Source: CAYGVT01 sp964353355 (lineage in GTDB: Archaea; Thermoplasmatota; DTKX01; GCA-020343715). From it: a DNA stretch of 16,931 nt. Shown here in pieces: positions 1 through 6,942 of the stretch. A program made the position numbers and the translations under genes. The DNA lies in NCBI GenBank assembly GCA_964353355.1, contig CAYGVT010000085.1, forward strand, positions 1-16,931, written 5' to 3'. A model generated the notes under the pieces. The model was given only the letters and a program-made list of their open reading frames with translations. It searched no databases and was not told the origin of the DNA. Position 1 is the stretch's first letter. Each line of letters starts with the position of its first letter.

Positions 1-73
1 CGCGGGAGCAGACCCGCCTCCTTCTCGGACACACTGGCATCACCGGACATTAACAAGCACCTCCGTCGCCACC

Positions 74-81
74 CTATTTGG
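74..81 (+). promoter_or_regulatory. possible weak TATA element upstream of first gene
   Basis: CTATTTGG lies about 40 bases upstream of the ATG at 116 and would give a short leader. It is a poor match to a TATA box and no clear Shine-Dalgarno precedes the start. The rest of bases 1-115 shows no recognisable gene; it may hold the end of an upstream unit lying outside the window. Confidence 0.2.
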
Positions 82-115
82 CTCGGGAGCATGATGGCCG
101 GGATGGTAGATAACC

Positions 116-574
116 ATGGCCCCGCCCGCCCGCCAGGCCCCAGCGGTGACCCGTGTCTGGCTGCCGGACGAGCCACGACCAGACCGCTCCCTGGACCTGT
201 TGATATGGACCGTCCTGGGGGCATCCCTCGCCTCGGCGGTCGCGCTGAGGGACCCGTTCCTCCTCCTGCTGGCGGGGACCCTCCTCATCGGGCTCATGGC
301 CGCCTACGTCCTGGTCGCGGCGGCGAGGTGGCGGACGTCAAAGCCCGCTAAGGCTATATCCAGGGCCATCCGCGCCGTCGAGGACGGCGAGCACCCCCGG
401 CGCGTCCTCGACGGGCTCCGGCTCGCGGGAAGGCCACGGCTGAGGCTCAGGATAGCGGTGCGCTGCCTCGAGGCATCGGGGAGGAGCCAGAGGCTGGAAT
501 GGGCGTTGCGGCGGCAAGCTATCATATGGCTCATTGAGGCCAGGAATGAGATCTCTAAGGAGAGAGGAGAATGA
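116..574 (+). CDS. small two-helix membrane protein, family copy 1
   Basis: A 152-residue protein I do not recognise. After a Pro/Arg-rich N-terminus there are two hydrophobic segments, about residues 27-44 and 47-70, joined by the short polar turn RDP. A basic amphipathic stretch (about 75-100, ending in the conserved RRVLD) and an Arg-rich, probably helical tail follow, so the tail most likely lies in the cytosol. The segment up to RRVLD is a close homologue of the protein at 13844-14311 in this window; the tails are unrelated. Its stop codon overlaps the next start as ATGA (571-574), so the two genes are probably translationally coupled. Function unknown; a membrane anchor or sensor module with an exchangeable tail is inference. 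The ATG at 116 was chosen because the duplicated region begins just after it. Confidence 0.7.
   Translation: MAPPARQAPAVTRVWLPDEPRPDRSLDLLIWTVLGASLASAVALRDPFLLLLAGTLLIGLMAAYVLVAAARWRTSKPAKAISRAIRAVEDGEHPRRVLDGLRLAGRPRLRLRIAVRCLEASGRSQRLEWALRRQAIIWLIEARNEISKERGE
135..413 (+). repeat. direct repeat copy 1, two-TM module
   Basis: About 279 bases align without gaps to 13911-14189 at a constant offset of 13776 bases. Divergence is concentrated at the 5' part; the last 58 bases (356-413) are identical to 14132-14189. Similarity stops abruptly just after the codons for RRVLD. Confidence 0.85.
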
Positions 575-912
575 GCGCGTTATCTGGAACGATGAGTGAG
601 CAAGAGATAGTGAACGATACAGCAGAGACGGTGCCGGTCCCCATGCCAGTCCCAGGGGAGTTCCTGGTGTACCTTGGCGCCGGGTGGGGTGGTCCCCTCC
701 ACACACTGGCCGACGGCCTGGCCGTCTGGAGGGACGGGCCCGCGGCGGCCGTAGGTGTGCTGTTGGGATGCCTCGAGTTCATCGAGGTCGAGGCTACGGG
801 CGTCGAGGAGTGCCGGGGCCGTGTGGAAGGCCTGCACCGGCTGCGCGGGGCAATCATGACCGCGGGGATCGAGGCTGCAGGCATCGGGCGCGGGGGGTTC
901 GTCGACTGGTGA
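571..912 (+). CDS. hypothetical acidic protein coupled to membrane protein
   Basis: A 113-residue protein of unknown family. It starts in an ATGA overlap with the upstream membrane-protein gene, with GGAGA at 559-563 as a plausible ribosome site; ATG 592 is an alternative start. The N-terminus is acidic and probably flexible (to about residue 30). A Gly/Ala/Leu-rich region with an LGAGWGG loop follows, then a helix-prone C-terminal half rich in Glu and Arg (EFIEVEATGVEECRG and after). No signal peptide or clear transmembrane helix is visible. The coupling suggests it works with the membrane protein. It may belong to the same unit as the helicase-nuclease that begins 181 bases downstream, but a hairpin lies between them. 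Confidence 0.6.
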   Translation: MSALSGTMSEQEIVNDTAETVPVPMPVPGEFLVYLGAGWGGPLHTLADGLAVWRDGPAAAVGVLLGCLEFIEVEATGVEECRGRVEGLHRLRGAIMTAGIEAAGIGRGGFVDW

Positions 913-963
913 GGAGCGACAATATACCCGAATCCCAGAAGGTTGCCCCAATTCGCGCAAGGC

Positions 964-983
964 CGGCGCGCGTGTGCGCGCCG
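964..983. repeat. perfect GC hairpin, 8-bp stem with 4-base loop
   Basis: CGGCGCGC at 964-971 and GCGCGCCG at 976-983 are perfect inverted repeats around the loop GTGT. The hairpin lies between the two-gene unit at 116-912 and the helicase-nuclease start. No T-run follows, so it is not a canonical terminator; it could be an operator, an RNA processing site or an mRNA end barrier. Confidence 0.6.
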
Positions 984-1082
984 ACCGCGCCAGCGTCGTC
1001 ATGGTAGATAGAGATACAACAGGAAAGAACTACATAGCAAAGACTATTTCCTCACCATGTCATTCAAACTTGACATCAGACT

Positions 1083-1089
1083 GGTGGGG
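1083..1089 (+). promoter_or_regulatory. ribosome binding site deciding helicase start
   Basis: GGTGGGG ends four bases before ATG 1094. It favours this start over the upstream in-frame ATG at 1001, whose product would carry about 30 extra residues not expected in the family. Confidence 0.5.
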
Positions 1090-1093
1090 CTAT

Positions 1094-4000
1094 ATGGCCG
1101 GTGTCGCTGACAAACGCCTTATTAATTGGAGAAACAAGCTCATTGACCTCTCCAAGCGTAACCGACTCCTAAACTTCAAGCCCACAAAGGTAACGACAGT
1201 AAAGGTCATTGAAGAGCTGCCCACCGAGGTCTTCCGGACACTGGTCATCGATGAGGATGAGATGGAGTTCCTCCCCAGGGCAGAGGAGGACGAGGTCGAG
1301 GAGGCCGAACCCCCCGAAGAAGGCTTGAGGTACAAGGACATCCCAAACTGGAACATCCTGACTGGCAATGAGAGGATCGCGGTCATCGGGGCCGTCAGCA
1401 ATCTCCAGGAACCGAGGCCCATCGAGGAAATCGCCGGCCAGATAGGCATGCCGGTGGACATATGGCACGTTTACGTCACCTCAGGTCTCAAGAGGCTCGG
1501 GTACGATAAGGAGTTCGAGGACATAACGGACACCCGTGACGAGCCTCAGGCCCGCGACAAAGCCATTGCCAGGTTCCATCAATCCCTCATGGAAATGATG
1601 GAGAAGAAGGCAACCGAAACGCGTCCTGCCAACATGTCGGGCGAGGACGGACTACCTGAACCGGGTGTCATCGGTCCAGAAGGACTGCAGCAGGAGGCGA
1701 CGGTTGAGCCTACGTCTGCACAATCGCAGGGACCCACCGAGACATCAGCGGGGGAGGGCGGTCCACGGGCTGAGGTCACACCTCAGGAGTTCGAGTCATA
1801 CGACCCGAGCTCCCTCGCGCATAAGCACAAGGACAACAGTCTCCAGACGGACCTTCCCGAGGACAAGCTGCGCCATAATCTATTGAGGATATACCAGAAG
1901 GCCTCCTCGATCTTCGAGGAGCAGGGGTACAACACCCTCTTCATCTCCCTGGGCTCGGTCCAATGGTTCGAATCAAAGGATTCGGACATCCCCTTTATTG
2001 CCCCCATACTCCTCGTCCCGGTCGAGCTCAAGAGACAATCGGTGCACCATGGCTTCAGGCTCATCCCCTTCGACGAGGACCCCATCCTCAATCCCGCGCT
2101 CCTGTACAAGCTGGAGACGGAGTACAACATCCAGCTGTCGCCGCTACCAGAGGATTTCCAGGGGTTCAATCTCCAGGACCTGTTCAAGGAGCTGACGGAA
2201 GCACTATCGTTCGATCCGCGGTGGAGGGTCCGCAACGACATCTACCTGAGCCTCTTCTCGTTCACGAAGTTCATCATGTACAAGGACATCGTCGCGCATG
2301 AGGACGCGTTCCTCACCCATCCCATCGTGAAGGCTATCTGCGGCGACACCGCGAACATAGACTTCACAAGCGACCGGCTCGGGCCCGATACACGGCTGGA
2401 CGAGGTCCTCGACCCTCGGAGCACGCACTACGTGCTCGAGGCCGATTCCAGCCAGCAGGAGGCCATCCTCGCCGTCCAGGAGGGGTGCAACCTCGTGCTC
2501 GAGGGGCCACCTGGCACCGGGAAGTCCCAGACCATAACGAACATGATTGCGGAATCCCTCGCGACTGGCAAGACCGTCCTCTTCGTGAGCCAGAAGATGG
2601 CCGCCCTCGAGGTCGTGAAGGGACGGCTGGAGGACGTCGGCTTCGGAGACTTCTGCCTCGAGCTGCACAGCCACAAGGCGAGCAAGAAGCAGGTGATCTC
2701 ATCGCTGGGCTCAGTGCTGGAGCTCGAGAGGCGCCAGCGGCCGATCGACGAGACATACTACACAAACCTCCGAGAGACGAGGTCCACGTTAAACCTCTAC
2801 GCCAAAGTGCTGCACGAGCCCTTCGGGAACCTCGGAATAAGCCCTTTCATCGCCATAGGGACGGTAGCCGACCTCGAGACCAAGAGGACCCCGGAAATAA
2901 AGACACTGTTCAGAAACCTCGACAGGGTTTCAATGTCGGAATACTCCAGGGTCCAGGAGAAGCTGCAAAGCTTGGCCGACAGGTACGCGGTCGTGAGGCC
3001 TCTACGACAGCATCCTTGGTACGGCACTGACATCAGAAACCTCACCTATCAGATGACAATGCAGGTGCAGACCGAGCTGGAAACGACACTTCAAAGGCTA
3101 AGGAACACCGCCAGCCTGGGTATCGAGCTGGACCGTTTGCTCGGACTGTCCCAGGCGACCACTTTCAAGGAACTCACGCGGAGTCTCGAAATCGCGAGCC
3201 TCATTCTTTCCTCGCCGGGCATAGTGCCCAGGCAGGTCAAGGAAGTGGATTGGACGGTCGAGAAGGGGAAACTAGATTCGGTCATTCAGCTAGGGACGAG
3301 GTACACTCAGGAGCGCGAGGCCGTTCTCAAGGTCTTCAATCCGGAGATCACGGGGACGAACCTTGACAGGTTCATCTCCAGACTGTCGTACTACGCGCAA
3401 CGCCCATTCAGATTCCTGAGCAGGGAATATAGGGCACTGAGGAAGGAAGTCAAGCAACACATGAGGAACCCGCGGATGTTCAACCCACATGATATCCTCC
3501 CCAGCCTGAAGGAGGTCGGGGTCCTCAAGGGACTCGAGATGCAAGTGGGAATGGCCGATGCCTACGGTCTCTGGGCATTCGACCAGTGGTGGAAGGGTAA
3601 GGATTCCGACTGGACCACCCTCCATAGCTTCATGCAGTGGATGTCCAAGTTCCAGCGCCATTATAGGGAAGGGCGGATGGGCGAATCGACACTGGCCCTA
3701 GCCATGGACAATGCCAGCCACTCGAAGGATATCGGCCAGGCCATGGACCGGCAAAAAGCGGAATTCCTAGGATTCGGGAATGACTGGGAGAAGTTGAAAT
3801 CTACCATCTCTATAAACGAAGACCTATTGTTCGACGGGAAGATGACGACCATCCCCATATCACAGGTGGAAGGCAAGCTCATCGGTATGATCGGAGCCAT
3901 GAACCGACTCGATGAGCACGCCCGATTCCAGGAAATCCTTTCCGAGCTCAAGTCGTCATGGGTCTCCGATTTCCTCGAACCGGCTATAGCGTCCAACCTT

Positions 4001-6310
4001 TCCCGAGAGCAATTCGTCCCAGCGTTCAAACTGCAGTTCCTGAGATGCTGGATGGACCTAGTCTTCATAGAACTGCCAGAGCTGAAGAAACTCGACAGGA
4101 CGTCGCACGACCAAATAGTGTCCATGTTCCGGAGATTGGACAAGGGGCAGACGGAAATATCTCAGCGAGACGTCATGAACACGATGTGCCAACGCCTGCC
4201 CGACATGAACTGGAACGCATCCAAGGGCTCGGAGCTCGCGATACTCAAGCGTGAGGTGCTGAAGAAGAAGAGGCACCTGCCGATACGCGTCCTGCTCTCC
4301 AAGATACCTGGCGTCCTGAGGACCCTGAAGCCCTGCATGCTGATGAGCCCGCTGTCGGTCGCCCAGTTCCTCGACCCCGAGGGGCTCCGGTTCGACCTGG
4401 TCATCTTCGACGAGGCCAGCCAGATACCCATCGAGGATGCCCTAGGGGCCATCATCAGGGGGAGCCAGGTCGTCGTGGTGGGCGACACACGGCAGCTCCC
4501 CCCGACTACCTTCTTCCAGGCAGAGGTGATGACAGACGAGGATGAGCCCGAGGACGATGAAGTCGTGGACCTCGAGAGCATCCTCGACGAGTGCTCGTCA
4601 ATATTCCCATTCAACAACAAGAAGATGTTGCGATGGCACTACAGGAGCAGGGATGAGACATTGATAGCCTTCTCGAACTACCAGTTCTACGAGAACAGGC
4701 TGTACACGTTCCCATCCCCTTACTACGATAAAAGGGAGATTGGCATCGAGCTCGTGCATCTCCCAAATGCTGTCTATGATAGGGGGAAATCAAGGACCAA
4801 CATCATCGAGGCCAAGGCGGTGGCACATGCCGTCATCGATCATTTCAGGGCTCATCCGGATATGTCGCTGGGCGTCGGTGCCTTCAACCTCCAACAACAA
4901 GAGGCCATTTTAGACGCTGTGGATGAACTTGCGTATCAAAATCCAGACATCGAGCCCCTGCTGAACCCGAACAGGCACGAGCACTTCTTCGTTAAGAACC
5001 TGGAGACAATTCAGGGCGATGAGCGGGACGTCATCCTCATCAGCGTCGGATATGGGCGGGATCCGACGGGTAAAATGACCCTCAACTTCGGACCATTGAA
5101 CAAGGTCGGAGGCGAGCGTCGATTGAACGTGCTGGTGACGCGCGCGCGGTACAAGGTCAAGATATTCTCATCAATATCGGGGGATGACATAGACCCTTCA
5201 AAGACGTCGAGCATCGGCGCTATAATGCTCAAGCACTACTTGGACTACGTGAAGGCCGGGAGCAGCACCAGTGCCCTCGTCGGCAAGGGCATTGTCGGAG
5301 GTGAATCCGAATCCCCATTCGAGGCCGCTGTGGCGAGGACGCTCGAGATGAGAGGGTTCGAGATAGAAAAGCAAGTCGGTGTCTCCGGTTATCGAATCGA
5401 TCTCGGCGTGAAGGACAAAGGCCGACCAGGCAGGTACGTGCTGGGCATCGAGTGCGATGGCGCACAGTACCACTCGTCGCGGACGGCCAGGGACAGAGAC
5501 CGACTCCGGCAGGAGGTACTAGAAGGCCTCGGATGGACCATCCATAGGGTATGGTCCACGGACTGGTTCAGAGACCCGGTGAAGGAAATCGAGCGGATAG
5601 AATGTATGCTCTCTTCCTGCGCGAAGAAGGACTCATCCCCCACACCCCTGCAGTTGACTGACCATATACCTGATGTTGATGAATATGAAGAGGTGATAGA
5701 GGAACCGGAGGACGGTGCCGAAGCTCCTGCAGAACCCATACAGGAAGAGAGCGGCATAGAAGTGATCCCCTATCGTTCACTGAAGGTCGTCACGATTGGT
5801 TATCAAGATGAGTTCTATCATTCATCTACGCGGACGATAGCGGATATCCTTGATCGTGTCGTCGCCGTCGAAGGGCCCATTCACAAGAAAGAGGCCGCGA
5901 AGCGGGTTGCCGAGCATTGGGGATTCACGTACGCTGGAACGCGCGTCCAAGAGCGGATAGACAATGTGATGCGAACGCAAAAGCAGGTCCTATCGATAAG
6001 GAGAGAGGGGGATTTCCTGTGGCCTTCCGATATGAAGATCCCTCCAATACGCAAGAGGGACTATTACGGTGTGCCAAATGATATCGAGCTCATTCCACCG
6101 GAGGAAATCCAAGAGGCCGTCAAATACGTGTTGATGAAGGAATACTGCGTTCCTCAGGATGTGCTTATCCCACGCACAGCGAATCTGATGGGTTTCAAGA
6201 GGACCTCGGATCGAATCCGCCATGAGGTAGAAAAGGCGATTGTGAGAATGATAAAGGATTATGAGATAGTGAGCGATGACAGAGGTGTCAGGCTAGCGGG
6301 CAATCGATAG
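1094..6310 (+). CDS. DUF4011-SF1 helicase-Vsr-like nuclease-DUF3320 protein (Hhe-like)
   Basis: A 1738-residue DNA helicase-nuclease. Order of parts: DUF4011 N-terminus (INWRNKLIDLSKRNRLLNF, residues about 10-28); an unusual insertion (about 60-249); the rest of DUF4011 from LQTDL on; SF1 helicase with Walker A GPPGTGKS (471-478), Walker B DEAS (1106-1109), GDTRQLPP (from 1130), QGDERDV (from 1307) and motif VI VTRAR (1348-1352); a Vsr/MTES_1575-type nuclease with SPFE (about 1405), RIDLGV (Asp 1436), IECDG (Glu 1453, Asp 1455), AQYH and HRVWSTDWF; and a DUF3320 C-terminus containing EGPIHKKEAAKRVAEHWGF. All motifs are intact. As I recall, this fusion was listed among predicted anti-phage systems under the name Hhe. 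It probably unwinds and cuts invading DNA as a single-gene system. The family assignment is firm; the defence role here is inference from family and from the nearby Shedu gene. Confidence 0.93.
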   Translation: MAGVADKRLINWRNKLIDLSKRNRLLNFKPTKVTTVKVIEELPTEVFRTLVIDEDEMEFLPRAEEDEVEEAEPPEEGLRYKDIPNWNILTGNERIAVIGAVSNLQEPRPIEEIAGQIGMPVDIWHVYVTSGLKRLGYDKEFEDITDTRDEPQARDKAIARFHQSLMEMMEKKATETRPANMSGEDGLPEPGVIGPEGLQQEATVEPTSAQSQGPTETSAGEGGPRAEVTPQEFESYDPSSLAHKHKDNSLQTDLPEDKLRHNLLRIYQKASSIFEEQGYNTLFISLGSVQWFESKDSDIPFIAPILLVPVELKRQSVHHGFRLIPFDEDPILNPALLYKLETEYNIQLSPLPEDFQGFNLQDLFKELTEALSFDPRWRVRNDIYLSLFSFTKFIMYKDIVAHEDAFLTHPIVKAICGDTANIDFTSDRLGPDTRLDEVLDPRSTHYVLEADSSQQEAILAVQEGCNLVLEGPPGTGKSQTITNMIAESLATGKTVLFVSQKMAALEVVKGRLEDVGFGDFCLELHSHKASKKQVISSLGSVLELERRQRPIDETYYTNLRETRSTLNLYAKVLHEPFGNLGISPFIAIGTVADLETKRTPEIKTLFRNLDRVSMSEYSRVQEKLQSLADRYAVVRPLRQHPWYGTDIRNLTYQMTMQVQTELETTLQRLRNTASLGIELDRLLGLSQATTFKELTRSLEIASLILSSPGIVPRQVKEVDWTVEKGKLDSVIQLGTRYTQEREAVLKVFNPEITGTNLDRFISRLSYYAQRPFRFLSREYRALRKEVKQHMRNPRMFNPHDILPSLKEVGVLKGLEMQVGMADAYGLWAFDQWWKGKDSDWTTLHSFMQWMSKFQRHYREGRMGESTLALAMDNASHSKDIGQAMDRQKAEFLGFGNDWEKLKSTISINEDLLFDGKMTTIPISQVEGKLIGMIGAMNRLDEHARFQEILSELKSSWVSDFLEPAIASNLSREQFVPAFKLQFLRCWMDLVFIELPELKKLDRTSHDQIVSMFRRLDKGQTEISQRDVMNTMCQRLPDMNWNASKGSELAILKREVLKKKRHLPIRVLLSKIPGVLRTLKPCMLMSPLSVAQFLDPEGLRFDLVIFDEASQIPIEDALGAIIRGSQVVVVGDTRQLPPTTFFQAEVMTDEDEPEDDEVVDLESILDECSSIFPFNNKKMLRWHYRSRDETLIAFSNYQFYENRLYTFPSPYYDKREIGIELVHLPNAVYDRGKSRTNIIEAKAVAHAVIDHFRAHPDMSLGVGAFNLQQQEAILDAVDELAYQNPDIEPLLNPNRHEHFFVKNLETIQGDERDVILISVGYGRDPTGKMTLNFGPLNKVGGERRLNVLVTRARYKVKIFSSISGDDIDPSKTSSIGAIMLKHYLDYVKAGSSTSALVGKGIVGGESESPFEAAVARTLEMRGFEIEKQVGVSGYRIDLGVKDKGRPGRYVLGIECDGAQYHSSRTARDRDRLRQEVLEGLGWTIHRVWSTDWFRDPVKEIERIECMLSSCAKKDSSPTPLQLTDHIPDVDEYEEVIEEPEDGAEAPAEPIQEESGIEVIPYRSLKVVTIGYQDEFYHSSTRTIADILDRVVAVEGPIHKKEAAKRVAEHWGFTYAGTRVQERIDNVMRTQKQVLSIRREGDFLWPSDMKIPPIRKRDYYGVPNDIELIPPEEIQEAVKYVLMKEYCVPQDVLIPRTANLMGFKRTSDRIRHEVEKAIVRMIKDYEIVSDDRGVRLAGNR

Positions 6311-6389
6311 TAGGGATTTTCAGACATAATCTCTTCACAAAAAGGGGTTCTCCGACAACTCGGTGGATGACGGAATTTACTACACCTGA

Positions 6390-6677
6390 CCACCGTCGTC
6401 GCTCGAGCTGCCACATGACCTCGCGGAGCTCCCAAGGAGATAGACCGGCGCGGAGCCCCCCGAAGGGCCCGGAGCTGACAGTGAAGTGGCAGGGGCCCTC
6501 GCGGTCGAAGCAGAGCGCGAACGGGCTCCTAGGCTAGTCCAGCACGAGGATGACGCGTGACCACTGGCACCGGAACACGTCGAGGCGGCCGTCGTGGGCC
6601 TCGCATGCCGCAGAACGGTGACTGCTGGTGCCGAGACGGTTCTCACTGAACGCATAACAACTGAGGTGATAGGGGAG
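6390..6677 (-). pseudogene. decayed zinc-ribbon/HNH-like gene
   Basis: Read on the - strand, one frame gives HRSAACEAHDGRLDVFRCQW, matching the RRAALREAHDWDLDAFRYGY of the copy at 10016-9729. A TAG at 6536-6534 interrupts it, and the same frame resumes with RSPFALCFDREGP and SPWELREVMWQLERR, which lines up with RSPWFVTFGHRVPG and AEDEFWLVVGELDACRR of the gene at 11848-11345. The zinc-ribbon cysteines at the N-terminus are largely lost and the HNH-like His is changed (FDRE). I therefore call it a relic. The rest of the 6311-6780 interval shows no gene. Confidence 0.55.
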
Positions 6678-6843
6678 TCGGGTGATGACTGTCCTACGGT
6701 AGAAGACGAATGACACCGAGGACGCGTATGAAGGAAGGTAAACTTGGGATGCGAGGATTGATGTCATACGGGCCTTGACAACGAGTGTAGTAGGTTCTCA
6801 TTCAATTAAATAATTATATCGAGATAATGGAATATATTTGGCA

Positions 6844-6855
6844 AATATATAAATA
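6844..6855 (+). promoter_or_regulatory. TATA-like promoter of the subtilase gene
   Basis: The A/T-only block AATATATAAATA would place transcription start near 6875 and leave a leader of roughly 65-70 bases before the ATG at 6943. Further A/T-rich DNA lies upstream (6800-6838), so an alternative or second promoter is possible. Confidence 0.5.
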
Positions 6856-6880
6856 GACATATTGCCAATAGCGAGCGGGA

Positions 6881-6901
6881 GGGTTTCGGCAACCCGTGCC
6901 G
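6881..6901 (+). promoter_or_regulatory. two overlapping, mutually exclusive hairpins in leader
   Basis: GGGTT-TCGGC-AACCC (6881-6895) and CGGCA-ACCCG-TGCCG (6887-6901) are both perfect 5-bp stem-loops that share bases, so only one can form at a time. They lie in the predicted 5' leader of the protease mRNA. A regulatory switch is speculative. Confidence 0.3.
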
Positions 6902-6930
6902 ATTGAAGACACATAGAGATGGAGGATGAG

Positions 6931-6936
6931 GGAGGG
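6931..6936 (+). promoter_or_regulatory. ribosome binding site deciding subtilase start
   Basis: GGAGGG lies six bases upstream of ATG 6943 and selects that codon over the in-frame ATG at 6919; it also leaves a compact signal peptide at the N-terminus. Confidence 0.6.
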
Positions 6937-6942
6937 ATTAAT

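Noticed and set aside
100..1012. Shared string ATGGTAGATA near 104 and 1001
   Set aside because: Ten bases only, with no flanking similarity; too short to call a repeat.
974..1093. N-terminal extension of the helicase-nuclease from upstream starts
   Set aside because: The extra residues are not like the family, the region overlaps the GC hairpin, and ATG 1094 has a purine-rich site directly upstream and begins just before the DUF4011 motif.
6919..6942. Upstream ATG 6919 as subtilase start
   Set aside because: It adds eight acidic residues before the signal peptide, while GGAGGG is well placed for ATG 6943.
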